A DNA stretch of 64,000 nucleotides from Urechidicola croceus (GCA_905181865.1 CAJIZG010000004.1:1-64000), one strand, 5' to 3'; shown: positions 8,925-18,120, counted from the first letter of the stretch. The notes: generated from the sequence alone by a model not told the origin. Program-made: numbers and translations.

Positions 8925-10766
8925 ATGTTCAATAAAATTAGTTTATCAACGCTATTTATTTTGTGTTTTTTTACGGTTTTTGGTCAGGAGACTTTTAAGA
9001 AACCTCAAATACACTCTCACAATGATTACCTTAAATACGTACCTTTTTATGAGGCTTATATAAATGGGGCTTCTTCTATTGAGATTGATGTCTTTATTCA
9101 TAAAGATGAACTTTACGTGGCGCATGATTTTGATAAAATAAAGAAGGTTAATACATTTGAAGAATTATATGTAAAACCGCTAGTATCTTTATTGGGTAGG
9201 GGGGAGTTGTCAAATGAAAATCCGTTGCAATATTTGTTTGATATCAAGTCAGATGACAGCATAGGTTGTTTAAAAAAATTGGAAGAGGTATGTGCAAAAT
9301 ACCCTCAAATATTTGGAGGAGTTATAAAACCGTCTTTGGTGAATTTTATTATTACTGGAAATAGACCAGAACCGAAAGCATATAAAAATTATTCTAAATT
9401 TATATTATTTGATGGAAGACCTTATGAAGTATATACAGAAAAGGAACTTGAAAAAATCGGATTGATTAGTGACAATTTTCGAAAGTATAGTCGCTGGAAC
9501 GGTAAAGGTAGATTGATCGATAAGGATATGGATACCTTAATTCATGTAATTTCAAAAGTTCATACTCTCAAAAAACCGATTCGATTTTGGGCAACTCCAG
9601 ATAGTAAATCTTCTTGGGAGGTATTCCATCAATTGGGAGTTGACTTTGTAAATACAGATAATACTAAGGCAGTAAGTGCCTATTTTGAGAATGCACAAAC
9701 ATCTAGGTATTTTTCGCCGAACGGACATACTGTCGATTTTTCAGAAAATGCTACTTTTGGAAAGGTTAAGAACGTAATTCTTATGATTGGTGATGGAATG
9801 GGGTTGGCGCAATTAAGTGCTGGATTATTAGCGAATAAAGGAGAGCTCTATATGAGTAAATTTTCTAATTATGGTTTCTCAATGACGCAAGCAGCGGACG
9901 ATTTCACAACGGATTCTGCTGCTGGAGGAACTGCTATGGCAACTGGAAGTATAACTAAAAACAGATATATAGGATTAGACGCTTCGGGTAATCCTTTAAA
10001 ATCTTTGGTAGATTTATCGAGTGAGAAAGGAATGAAAGCAGGAATTGTTACAACAGATAATCTAGTAGGTGCAACACCATCTGCCTTTTATGGGCATCAA
10101 GCAGATCGTGATATGTCTGAAGGTATTGTAAATGATTTTATTCATAGCAATGTAGATCTATTTATAGGAAATGGGAAGGAAAAATTAGAAGCACTTTTTG
10201 ATAATGGTATTCAGGCTATTCGTAAAAACGGATATAGTCCGGTTATAGATTCCTTTGAGAATTTGCGACCTCAAGAAGGGGTTAAGCCAGTTGTGTTAGT
10301 TTCAAATACGGATGCAAATGGAGAAGGTGGGAATCCACTAATGATGAAAAAAATGGCGACCACAGCAATCAAGTATTTGAATCAAAATAATGATAATGGT
10401 TTCTTTTTGATGGTGGAAAGTGCTAAGATTGACTCTGGAGGTCATAATAATAGTACGGAACAAGTGATAGAGGAATTACTTGCCTTTGATAAGGCTGTAG
10501 GTGAGGTTATAAAATTTGCAGAGAAAGAGGGTCATACACTTGTAATTGTTACAGCCGATCATGAAACCGGCGGAATGTCTTTGCCTCAAGGAAATAAAAT
10601 AAATGGTATGGTGCAAGGAATGTTTCATAGTCATGATCATACAGGTATAGCCGTGCCAGTGATGGCTTATGGTGCAGGAGCAAATGAATTTTCAGGAATT
10701 TATCAAAATATTGAAATTTTCAATAAAATTCTTTCCCTATTGAATAGTAAGATAGAGAAAGAATAA
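8925..10766 (+). CDS. GDPD-like domain fused to alkaline phosphatase
   Basis: A 613-residue exported protein: signal peptide (residues 1-20, ending FTVFGQ), then a PLC-like/glycerophosphodiesterase TIM-barrel domain (about 25-255) with IHSHNDY, SIEIDVFIHKDELYVAHD and FVNTDN. A PhoA-type alkaline phosphatase domain follows (about 285-605). The phosphatase metal and nucleophile motifs are all present: MIGDGMG, TDSAAGGTAMATG (nucleophile Ser), ATPSAFYGHQ, TADHETGG and FHSHDHTG. A plausible role is periplasmic release of phosphate from a phosphodiester in two steps, diester cleavage then monoester hydrolysis. That is inference from the domains. The GDPD part lacks a clear second acidic pair and may be degenerate. 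It is preceded by a LacI-type operator and followed by a membrane acyltransferase gene. Confidence 0.85.
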   Translation: MFNKISLSTLFILCFFTVFGQETFKKPQIHSHNDYLKYVPFYEAYINGASSIEIDVFIHKDELYVAHDFDKIKKVNTFEELYVKPLVSLLGRGELSNENPLQYLFDIKSDDSIGCLKKLEEVCAKYPQIFGGVIKPSLVNFIITGNRPEPKAYKNYSKFILFDGRPYEVYTEKELEKIGLISDNFRKYSRWNGKGRLIDKDMDTLIHVISKVHTLKKPIRFWATPDSKSSWEVFHQLGVDFVNTDNTKAVSAYFENAQTSRYFSPNGHTVDFSENATFGKVKNVILMIGDGMGLAQLSAGLLANKGELYMSKFSNYGFSMTQAADDFTTDSAAGGTAMATGSITKNRYIGLDASGNPLKSLVDLSSEKGMKAGIVTTDNLVGATPSAFYGHQADRDMSEGIVNDFIHSNVDLFIGNGKEKLEALFDNGIQAIRKNGYSPVIDSFENLRPQEGVKPVVLVSNTDANGEGGNPLMMKKMATTAIKYLNQNNDNGFFLMVESAKIDSGGHNNSTEQVIEELLAFDKAVGEVIKFAEKEGHTLVIVTADHETGGMSLPQGNKINGMVQGMFHSHDHTGIAVPVMAYGAGANEFSGIYQNIEIFNKILSLLNSKIEKE

Positions 10767-10836
10767 GATCTAATGAACTAAGACCCCAGTCTAATTCGAT
10801 AGATTTGACTGTATATAAACTTTATACTTTTATAAA

Positions 10837-11940
10837 ATGAAACGATTTAAAGCCTTAGATGTCTTTCGAGGACTCACTATTTGTTTGATGATTATTGTAA
10901 ACACTACAGGAGATTGGAGTCTTACCTACGCCCCCTTATTACATACAAATTGGCATGGTTTTACACCTACAGATTTGGTGTTTCCTTCGTTCTTGTTTGC
11001 CGTTGGAAATGCATTCGCTTTTGTGAAATCGAGATGGGGCGATATGTCATTATCGGATGTTTTTGGAAAAATTAGTAAGCGAGCAGTTGTGATTTTCTTT
11101 TTGGGATATACCATGTATTGGATTCCGTTTATGACATGGACAGAGGCTGGAGAGTTGATCATTGCACCATTTAGCGAAACAAGAATTTTAGGGGTATTGC
11201 AAAGAATAGCCTTGTGTTATTTTTTTGGAGCCTTGATGATTTATTTTTTATCGAAACGCCAATTGATAATCGGATCAATAATTTTGTTAGTGGGCTATTG
11301 GTTCTTAATGTACGGATTTGGAGATTACACCTTAGAGGGTAATTTTGCCAGAGTTGTGGATAGATTTGTGCTGGGGGACAATCATTTATATGGAGGAGAT
11401 GGTATCCCGTTTGATCCAGAAGGTTTGTTAAGTACGTTGCCGTCTATAGTCAATGTGATTGGAGGATACCTTGTGGGTGTTTACCTTATTAAGGGAGATA
11501 TCAATTATGAAAAATTGAGTAAAATGATGTTGGTAGCTTCTGGTCTATTGGTTCTCGCCTACGTTTGGGATTTAAGTTTTCCTATCAATAAAAAATTGTG
11601 GACGAGTTCGTTTGTAATACTTACTATAGGTCTAGATATATTGTTATTGTCCATATTGATTTATAATATTGATATGGTTAAAAAACCAGTGAATTACAAA
11701 TTCTTTGAAGTTTTTGGAATGAATTCCCTATTCATTTACTTATTATCCGAATATCTAGCCATTGGAATGAATTTTATTAGAGTAAATGAGGAGCAGTCTT
11801 TATATAATTTTGTGTATGTGCATGGGTTTAGTTGGATTGGGCCTTATAATGGGTCATTTGCTTTTGCCCTAGTGTTTATGCTTTTATGTTGGGCTGCTGG
11901 TTGGTGGCTTTATAAGAAAAAGATATATATTAAGGTGTAA
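10837..11940 (+). CDS. DUF5009 / HGSNAT-like membrane acyltransferase
   Basis: A 367-residue polytopic membrane protein beginning FKALDVFRGLTICLMIIVNTTGDW, the signature of the DUF1624/DUF5009 group related to heparan-alpha-glucosaminide N-acetyltransferase. TPTDLVFPSFLFAVG (about 45-60) and a conserved His near residue 36 in LLHTNWHG fit the family. About ten hydrophobic helices follow. In animals HGSNAT transfers acetyl groups across a membrane to glucosamine. Bacterial members are mostly uncharacterised and often lie beside amino-sugar or glycan genes. Its stop codon coincides with the edge of an IS982 relic, so the last residues may have been altered by the insertion. Confidence 0.8.
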   Translation: MKRFKALDVFRGLTICLMIIVNTTGDWSLTYAPLLHTNWHGFTPTDLVFPSFLFAVGNAFAFVKSRWGDMSLSDVFGKISKRAVVIFFLGYTMYWIPFMTWTEAGELIIAPFSETRILGVLQRIALCYFFGALMIYFLSKRQLIIGSIILLVGYWFLMYGFGDYTLEGNFARVVDRFVLGDNHLYGGDGIPFDPEGLLSTLPSIVNVIGGYLVGVYLIKGDINYEKLSKMMLVASGLLVLAYVWDLSFPINKKLWTSSFVILTIGLDILLLSILIYNIDMVKKPVNYKFFEVFGMNSLFIYLLSEYLAIGMNFIRVNEEQSLYNFVYVHGFSWIGPYNGSFAFALVFMLLCWAAGWWLYKKKIYIKV

Positions 11941-12984
11941 TGCGAATCAAGAGTTAAATATTAGCATTATAATAACGGCAGCTAGTCGTCCATAAACATG
12001 TAAATTTAGACCTTTTAGAGACCTTACTTTACTGACTTTTTGTCTATCATATTTTTCAATAAGTCAACTAAACAATGCTTCAATGGATTGTCTAACTTTA
12101 GAGACTCCTCTTGAATATAAATCGTTTGCGGTTCTATCAAATTTTCTTAAAACATCAGGCATTCCTTTAACAGCCTTTACAAGTGTTAATATTTCTGAAT
12201 TAAATGTATCTTTTATATTCATAAAAAACTTTTAGCGTTATATATTTTATCTCCAAAAAATGTTCGATTTTCTTTTTCGGATAAAAATTCTTTAAATACT
12301 GTAAGGTCATTTACCGAAACAGGTGTAAATATAATTTGCGCTGGATGTGTTAATTTAGTTGGATTACAAAACCCTAAAGCATGAAGTTTCAATCCGTAAT
12401 AATACATGCTCTTTGTAGCGCAATACCCTTTGTCTGTAATTTCGGACGCAACTTTACCTGAACGTTTTCCTGAACAAGGAACAATAGGTACTGAATCTAG
12501 TACACTAGATTTTATTCAACATTCCTTCGTAGTAAATTCGTTTAAAAGCATACCCACAGAAGTATTTATAACATTAGAAAGTTTATTAATTCTTTGGTTA
12601 AAAGTTTGATAACTTCCTAAATCTGGAAACCAACTTAATAAATATTCACTTTCGAATTGATGAATTTTATTCATTTTAATAATTCCTGGATAATTCCTGG
12701 ATAATTCATTATAAATAGTTATAATTTCTTGATCTGTAAGTTTTGGATCATTATTTTTACTAAAACATTCACATTCGTATTGTCGGTCTTCTTTAATTTT
12801 GTTACAGACATGATCATATATTTTTACTAACTTGGAATCCTTGTTATTGCTATTTATATTCAAAATAATATTGTTAAAATTTAGCATTAAGATACTTAAA
12901 AACAATAACTTAAACAAGTTTAAAAGCGTTGTTTTCAACTAATTAAACTTGTTTTTTAGAGTTATTTCAAAACTTTATTCGCAT
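11940..12984 (-). mobile_element. Degenerate IS982-family element
   Basis: About 1.05 kb bounded by imperfect inverted repeats: ATGCGAATCAAG near 11940-11951 pairs with CTTTATTCGCAT at 12973-12984. In between is a broken IS982-type transposase on the minus strand. The size fits the family. The left end touches the stop codon of the DUF5009-like gene, and the right end lies just upstream of the comB-like gene, whose promoter it may have replaced. No clear target duplication was seen. Confidence 0.7.
11947..12938 (-). pseudogene. IS982-family transposase pseudogene
   Basis: Pieces in order: an N-terminal 140-residue frame with KLTDQEIITIYNELSRNYP and YLLSWFPDLGSYQTFNQRIN ending at a stop near 12516; a second frame with DSVPIVPCSGKR and GYCATKSMYYYGLKLHALG (DDE core), then FTPVSVNDLTVFKE and FFGDKIYNA; then a third with RQSIEALFS-stop-LIEKYD, KVSKVRSLKGLNLHVYGRL and MLIFNS. 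At least two frameshifts and one nonsense codon break it. The motif order is that of IS982 transposases. It is inactive. Confidence 0.85.
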
Positions 12985-12997
12985 AAGTAATCTAAAA

Positions 12998-13669
12998 ATG
13001 GAAGTATTAATTAATAGATGTATTGAGGGGGCCAGGCGGGCAAAAGGATTGACGATTGTAATAGATGTTTTTAGAGCGAGTAACACTATAATTACTTGTT
13101 TAGAAAGTGGAGCGAAGTACGTATTACCCGTTGGTGAATTGAAAGAGGCATATAGACTTAAAAAGGAAAATCCAAAAGCGTTACTTTTTGGAGAGCGAGG
13201 TGGATTGATTCAGAAAGGATTTGATTTTGGAAATTCACCGATGGAAACGTCGAATATGAACTTAAGAAATAAGGAAGTTATTTTAACTACATCTGCTGGT
13301 TCACAAGGGATTGTTTCTTCAAAGAATGCTGAAGAAATATGGATTGGGAGTTTTGCAAATGCGAAATTTATTGTTGATCAATTGAAAAGTAGAAATTTTG
13401 CAACGGTTACGTTGTTGGCGATCGGCAATGAAGCGATTGAACCGGCAGTCGAAGATGACGAGTGTGCTCAGTATATTAAGGCGTTACTAGAAAACAAGGA
13501 AATAGATATTGATAAAATGAAAATAAGAATTCTAAATTCGAAGGGAGCAGATAGATTGAAAAGGTTGAATCAAGAAGATGATTTGGAGTTTTGTTTAATT
13601 TTAAATTCACACGCTATAATTCCAAGATTTGAAAGAGAAAAAGGAGTGATTACATCGTATGTTATCTGA
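12998..13669 (+). CDS. comB: 2-phosphosulfolactate phosphatase family protein
   Basis: A 223-residue cytoplasmic protein of the ComB family, Mg-dependent phosphatases that convert 2-phosphosulfolactate to sulfolactate. Family blocks visible: VIDVFRASNTIITCLESGA (about 20-38), LFGERGGLIQKGFDFGNSP (about 62-80), ILTTSAGSQGIVSS (about 94-107) and AVEDDECAQYI (about 150-160). In archaea the enzyme feeds coenzyme M synthesis. In bacteria it is found without that pathway, so the in vivo substrate here is unknown. It starts about 14 bp after the end of an IS982 relic and has no functional neighbour. Confidence 0.85.
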   Translation: MEVLINRCIEGARRAKGLTIVIDVFRASNTIITCLESGAKYVLPVGELKEAYRLKKENPKALLFGERGGLIQKGFDFGNSPMETSNMNLRNKEVILTTSAGSQGIVSSKNAEEIWIGSFANAKFIVDQLKSRNFATVTLLAIGNEAIEPAVEDDECAQYIKALLENKEIDIDKMKIRILNSKGADRLKRLNQEDDLEFCLILNSHAIIPRFEREKGVITSYVI

Positions 13670-13820
13670 GTGTTATAAACTTAAATCACTCAAGGTATTT
13701 ATTTTCAGAAATACGGAGTATATTTACAAATAAGATAAAATGATATACAAAATTCTATTTTTTATGCAGACAAATAGAATAGAACAATTTCTATAAATTA
13801 AACACCTAATTAAATTACAT

Positions 13821-14834
13821 ATGAGATTAATATTTTCGAGAAATTTTTGGAGACTTTTGGTAGTTGTTATGTCAAGTTCAATTTTTATTGGTTGTAAAAG
13901 CGATGTGAAATCAACAAATGAAGCAAAAGTCAAAAGCGATGTTGAAATAGGAGTAATTACCTATTCGTATAGAAGTATGCCAGATCAAAGTGCAGAGGCT
14001 ACTTTAAACTATATAGTAGAAAGTGGCATAAGTGCCATAGAACTTATGGGTGATCCTGCAGAGTCTTTTGCCGGAAAACCTGAAAGTAAAGTTGACTATA
14101 CTGGATACAGAGATTTAAGAAGTCAAAAGCAGAAAGGAACATTAAGTGAGGAAGGTACGATTAAATTGGATGTAATAGAAAAAGATATTAAAGAATACGC
14201 CAATCAAGTGGCTGAATGGCGCGCTACCGTGTCGATGGATAAATTCAAGGAACTTAGAAAGATGTATAATGATGCCGGGGTTACTATTTATGCTTTCAAA
14301 CCTGATGCTCTAAGAGATCATCATACAGACGAGGAAATAGGTTGGGCCATGCGTGCTGCAAAGACTTTAGGTGCAAGTCATGTTACGGTTGAATTACCAT
14401 CGGATCCTGCTCATACGCAAAGGCTAGGAGATATGGGTGAGAAGTATCAGATGTACATTGGTTATCACGGACATACACAACAGACGCCGACTTGGTGGGA
14501 TACTGCATTAGAACAATCGAAATACAACGGGATAAATATTGATTTAGGTCATTATATAGCCGCTGGAAATACAGATGCAATTGAATTTATTAAGAAAAAT
14601 CATGAACGTATTTTAAGCATGCATATAAAAGATCGTCATAACCCAGCAAATGGAAAAGAAAACAAATTATGGGGTAAAGGAGATACTCCTATTGTAGCCG
14701 TTTTAAATTTAATGAAAGACAATAAGTATAAGTTTCCAGCCACTGTGGAGATGGAGTATGCAGTAAGAGAAGGGAAAACGGCGGTTGATGAGGTTAAAAC
14801 GAGTGTTGACTATTGTAAAGAAGCTCTTAAATAG
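13821..14834 (+). CDS. Sugar phosphate isomerase/epimerase-like lipoprotein
   Basis: A 337-residue TIM-barrel protein of the xylose-isomerase-like/AP-endonuclease-2 family, with a lipoprotein signal (lipobox SIFIGC, Cys25), so it should be anchored in the periplasm or outer membrane. Metal-site candidates are YIGYHGHTQ (about 213-221), INIDLGHYIAAG (about 233-244), LSMHIKDRH (about 259-267) and ATVEMEY (about 310-316). The usual first Glu is not obvious at the YHGH position. Such exported isomerases accompany keto-sugar gene sets in Bacteroidota, and an interconversion of a keto sugar is a reasonable inference. It is followed at a 57-bp gap by a second TIM-barrel gene in the same direction. 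Confidence 0.8.
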   Translation: MRLIFSRNFWRLLVVVMSSSIFIGCKSDVKSTNEAKVKSDVEIGVITYSYRSMPDQSAEATLNYIVESGISAIELMGDPAESFAGKPESKVDYTGYRDLRSQKQKGTLSEEGTIKLDVIEKDIKEYANQVAEWRATVSMDKFKELRKMYNDAGVTIYAFKPDALRDHHTDEEIGWAMRAAKTLGASHVTVELPSDPAHTQRLGDMGEKYQMYIGYHGHTQQTPTWWDTALEQSKYNGINIDLGHYIAAGNTDAIEFIKKNHERILSMHIKDRHNPANGKENKLWGKGDTPIVAVLNLMKDNKYKFPATVEMEYAVREGKTAVDEVKTSVDYCKEALK

Positions 14835-14891
14835 GAAGGATATATAAAAAGGGTTCTAAATGTATTTAATTAATAATTTATAGATTGAATT

Positions 14892-15839
14892 GTGAAAAGG
14901 AGAAATTTTTTATCAAACACGACATGTTTGAGTATAGGAGCACTATTATTTGGAAGTTCTCAATTAGCAGTTGCAAGTAATAAAAAAGAAAAAAGATATC
15001 AGCAGGGTAGAAGCCCTTGGGCAATTTGTTTGGATACAGCAACAATAAGAACCGCTGGGGATATAGAAAAAAAGGTTGATATTGCGATAGCAGCAGGGTT
15101 TGATGCCATTGAACCTTGGGATCGTGAATTAAAGGAGTTTGAAGATAACGGTGGAAATTTAAAGGCTTTAGGAAAAAAAATTAGGGATAACGGTTTGTTT
15201 GTTCCAAGTATGATTGGGTTATGGGGATGTCTTCCAGAAGACGAAGAGGCTTTCCAAAAATCACTCCCCGAAACAAGAAATAGATTGCGAATGGCATCTG
15301 AAATTGGATGTGAATTTGCGCAGGCAATTCCGAATAAAGTAGGAGAAAATTACGATGTGAAGTTTGTAGCTTCTTGTTATCGCCGCATTTTAGAGATAGG
15401 CTTAAAAGAATATAATATTATTCCTGCACTTGTGTTTGTTGAAATGTTTCCATTAAAAACATTGGGGCAAGCGATCGCTGTTGCATTAGATGCAGATCAT
15501 CCAAATGTAAAAGTGATTCCAGATGTATTTCATATGTATATTAGCGAAGGCGGATTTGAAGGGTTGAGACAGTTAAATGGAGAATTATTTGCCATTTTTC
15601 AGTTTAATGATGCTCCAAAAAATATGAAAATAGAAGATATGCAAGATAAGCATCGCGTGTATCCGGGAGATGGAATTTTACCATTAGAACAGATATTGAG
15701 AGATTTAAAAGAAAGTGGATTTAAACGATGTATTTCATTAGAATTGTATAATCCTACGTATCATGGACAAGATCCTTTGCTAGTTGCAAAGACAGGTTTG
15801 GAAAAGACCTTGCAAGTAATTGAAAGAGCTGGAGTCTAG
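14892..15839 (+). CDS. Tat-exported hydroxypyruvate-isomerase-like TIM barrel
   Basis: A 315-residue protein starting at GTG (the frame has MKRRNFL-type initiation), with a Tat-like signal KRRNFLSNTTCLSIGALLFG. The TIM barrel carries likely metal ligands: Glu in VFVEMF (about 187), Asp-x-x-His in VIPDVFHMYISEGG (about 213-217), IFQFNDAP (about 238) and Glu in CISLELYN (about 289). Unlike the lipoprotein paralogue upstream it is directed to the Tat pathway, implying folding and metal loading in the cytoplasm. It probably forms an operon with the upstream isomerase and the DUF3500 gene downstream. Confidence 0.8.
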   Translation: MKRRNFLSNTTCLSIGALLFGSSQLAVASNKKEKRYQQGRSPWAICLDTATIRTAGDIEKKVDIAIAAGFDAIEPWDRELKEFEDNGGNLKALGKKIRDNGLFVPSMIGLWGCLPEDEEAFQKSLPETRNRLRMASEIGCEFAQAIPNKVGENYDVKFVASCYRRILEIGLKEYNIIPALVFVEMFPLKTLGQAIAVALDADHPNVKVIPDVFHMYISEGGFEGLRQLNGELFAIFQFNDAPKNMKIEDMQDKHRVYPGDGILPLEQILRDLKESGFKRCISLELYNPTYHGQDPLLVAKTGLEKTLQVIERAGV

Positions 15840-15870
15840 TACAAACCAGTTTTCGAATAAAAAAACACGA

Positions 15871-16896
15871 ATGAATAGATTAAAATATAAAAACATAAAA
15901 AAGTTTATTTTTGGAGCAGGACTTATCTCTCTGGTCCTTTTGTTAGCTGTTCAAGTGAATAAAAAAGATTCCGCAACGGTGTTTGTAGAGTCGCTTAATA
16001 CTGCGCAAAAAGAAAAGATGATAAAACCTTTTGATCATGAGTCTAAAGAGAACTGGCACTTTTTGCCAAGTGTCTTATGGCCAAGACAAGGGGTAGAATT
16101 AAGGGATTTAACAGCTGCACAAAGAAACTTATTATTTGAACTACTACAAGAAAATTTAAGCCAAGTTGGTTATAATAAAGTATTGAAAATAATTGACCTT
16201 GAGAATGTTTTAATTGAAATAAAGAGTAATGTCTATATGCGAGATCCAGAAAACTATAATGTAAATTTTTATGGAGACCCTGGTAAAGATGACGTTTGGG
16301 CATGGACTTTTGAAGGCCATCACATTTCGTTAAATTTTACAAATGTTAGGGGGAAAGTTTCTATGGCCCCGAGGTTTTATGGGGCGAGTCCTGCCATAAT
16401 TCCAAGTGGATCTAGAAAAGGAGAGCGTACCTTGGCTATGGAGGAAGATTTAGGACTTCAGTTGATTCAAGAGATGACAGCAGGACAAAAAGAAATTGCC
16501 ATTATTCAACATGAAGTGATTGCCGATATAGTAACGTCTAACAAACCTAAAGTTGATCCGTTAGAACCGGCAGGGATACAATTAAAGGCTTTGTCGAAGT
16601 CACTTCAAAAAACCTTATTATTGCTTATTGACACCTATTTATCCAACATGCCAGAGGATCAAGCAGCTAAAAGAATGAAACAACTTAAAAAGGAAGAACT
16701 GGAGGAGATTTATTTTGCTTGGGCGGGAGCCACGGAATTGACAAAGGGGCATTATTACAGAGTTCAAGGAAAGACCTTTTTAATTGAATTTGACAACGTG
16801 CAAAATGATGCGAATCATATTCATACTGTTTGGAGAGATTTTGATGGAGATTTTGGAAGAGACTTAATTAAAGAGCATTATCACACTTCTCATTAA
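15871..16896 (+). CDS. DUF3500 family exported protein
   Basis: I place the start at the ATG of MNRLKYKNIKKFIFGAGLI, giving about 341 residues, because this puts a signal anchor at the N-terminus and removes a 20-bp overlap with the preceding gene. The longer frame begins at 15820. DUF3500 hallmarks include WHFLPSVLWPRQGVELRDL, DDVWAWTFEGHHISLNFT, FYGASPAIIPSG and the C-terminal HIHTVWRDFDGDFGRDLIKEHYH. The many conserved His and Asp residues suggest a metal enzyme, but no activity is established that I know of. It is co-oriented with two sugar isomerases, and these proteins are often near sugar-oxidation genes. Confidence 0.8.
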   Translation: MNRLKYKNIKKFIFGAGLISLVLLLAVQVNKKDSATVFVESLNTAQKEKMIKPFDHESKENWHFLPSVLWPRQGVELRDLTAAQRNLLFELLQENLSQVGYNKVLKIIDLENVLIEIKSNVYMRDPENYNVNFYGDPGKDDVWAWTFEGHHISLNFTNVRGKVSMAPRFYGASPAIIPSGSRKGERTLAMEEDLGLQLIQEMTAGQKEIAIIQHEVIADIVTSNKPKVDPLEPAGIQLKALSKSLQKTLLLLIDTYLSNMPEDQAAKRMKQLKKEELEEIYFAWAGATELTKGHYYRVQGKTFLIEFDNVQNDANHIHTVWRDFDGDFGRDLIKEHYHTSH

Positions 16897-16986
16897 TAGA
16901 CAGCATATAATTTAAAGAGTATTTGTCTTTTTTAAGGAAGCAGGAAGAATTTTTATAGGGCTATTGGTTTGACATACTTATTCATT

Positions 16987-17247
16987 TTAATTCACGGAAA
17001 AATAACTGTTTAATAAGATATCAATGCTTGTTTTTAATTCGTTAATGTCAGCACCTTCTGCACTAAATATAGTAAGATTCTTTTCAACTCTATTTCTACT
17101 TAGACTCGGTTGAATTTCAACGAGTTTGACAGTTTCAATTCTCTCTAGCATACTTTTAATACCGTCATCGAGAGAAAAATCGTTCACATAAACTTTGATG
17201 GTCTGTTCTTGTGGGGTGTTTCTAATTTCAGTTCTAAAATGTAACAT
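16987..17247 (-). CDS. Small hypothetical protein, ferredoxin-like layout
   Basis: An 86-residue protein that I do not recognise. Predicted order strand (TIKVYVNDFS), helix (DDGIKSMLERIETV), strand (KLVEIQPSLS), strand (NLTIFSAEG) and helix (DINELKTSIDILLN) resembles the beta-alpha-beta-beta-alpha-(beta) fold of HMA-type domains, but no CxxC metal site is present. No signal peptide, so cytoplasmic. It stands alone between the DUF3500 gene and a SusD relic. Confidence 0.55.
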   Translation of the reverse strand: MLHFRTEIRNTPQEQTIKVYVNDFSLDDGIKSMLERIETVKLVEIQPSLSRNRVEKNLTIFSAEGADINELKTSIDILLNSYFSVN

Positions 17248-17344
17248 AAGTTAAGGTTTTAATAGTGGAAAATACGTTGCTATGAGTTCGTTTAAATATA
17301 AACAATTATGGTCATAAAAGCAAATGTAATTTCCTAAAATGAAA

Positions 17345-17381
17345 TAAAAAAAAGGCCAATCAAATAAATGATCGGCCTTTC
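17345..17381 (-). terminator. Intrinsic terminator after the SusD relic
   Basis: Hairpin with arms AAAGGCC and GGCCTTT plus an inner ATCA/TGAT pairing. On the minus strand it is followed by a T-run (plus-strand AAAAAAAA at about 17346-17353). It lies just downstream of the SusD pseudogene and is the terminator of that former operon. Confidence 0.75.
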
Positions 17382-17412
17382 TAACTAATACTAATTAACT
17401 AACTATAAACAA

Positions 17413-18120
17413 TTAATTTCCACCACTACCGATAGTAGGGTTGCTTTTATCCCACCACAAACGTTGTGAGTTTAATGTTTCTGGGTTCTCGTCAAGTGCC
17501 GTAAAACCTTATGATTGACGTGAAGCATCCCAATTTTCTCTATTCAAATCGCCAGGTTCTGGTGTTGGAATTCTTCTTAGAAAAATAATTTCATTATTAT
17601 ATTTTGGAAATCTTGAGAATACCGATGAATTATATTTTGGATATCCTGTATACATTGATAAGAGCCAACCTTGAGAAGGTAATCTAAAGAAGTTTAAGAA
17701 AGATTGTACATAAACTTTTTCAAGATCATCAGTTCCATTAAAGGCTACTTCTGGTGTTGCTAAATAATGAGTAACCTCAGCAGTACTTACTGGCAAAGAT
17801 GGATGCCATTTTCCAGCAACTGCCATATCTAAATTCTGTTTATCACCAATCATGTCATAGGTAGTTAAAGAAGATTCAACTGTTTTTGTATACCAATTTT
17901 CTGCATCTCCAGTATAACCTTTAAGAATAAATTCAGACATCATAAAGCAAACTTCTGAATAAGATAGCAAAACATCTACATAATTTGCACTGTCATTTAC
18001 AGAAATAGTTAATAGTCCACCATATGTAGAGGTAGAAGTTTGAATCAATCTTTTATGCCATTTAGAGACCATTGGAGTATTAGCAACCTGAGTTCGATTA
18101 ATATTTAGGCTCCATTTTTT
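17413..18120 (-). pseudogene. SusD/RagB-like lipoprotein, 3' remnant with nonsense codon
   Basis: The C-terminal half of a SusD-family glycan-binding lipoprotein. Family features: GNxPMV-type lead-in (NTPMVSKWHKRLIQTST), NYVDVLLSYSEVCFMMSEFIL, then YVQSFLNFFRLPSQGWLLSM and TGYPKYNSSVF. An in-frame TAA interrupts it (DASRQS-stop-GFTALDENPETLNSQRLWWDK), after which the frame continues to the natural end near 17413. The N-terminal half, signal peptide and any partner SusC are missing. It points to an older, lost uptake system in this region. Confidence 0.85.

Noticed and set aside
12406-12609. Plus-strand frame over the IS982 relic
   Set aside because: It is the antisense of a recognisable transposase pseudogene and has no family motif.
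13724-13933. Minus-strand frame overlapping the start of the lipoprotein isomerase
   Set aside because: Low-complexity, covers the promoter and signal peptide of a well-supported gene.
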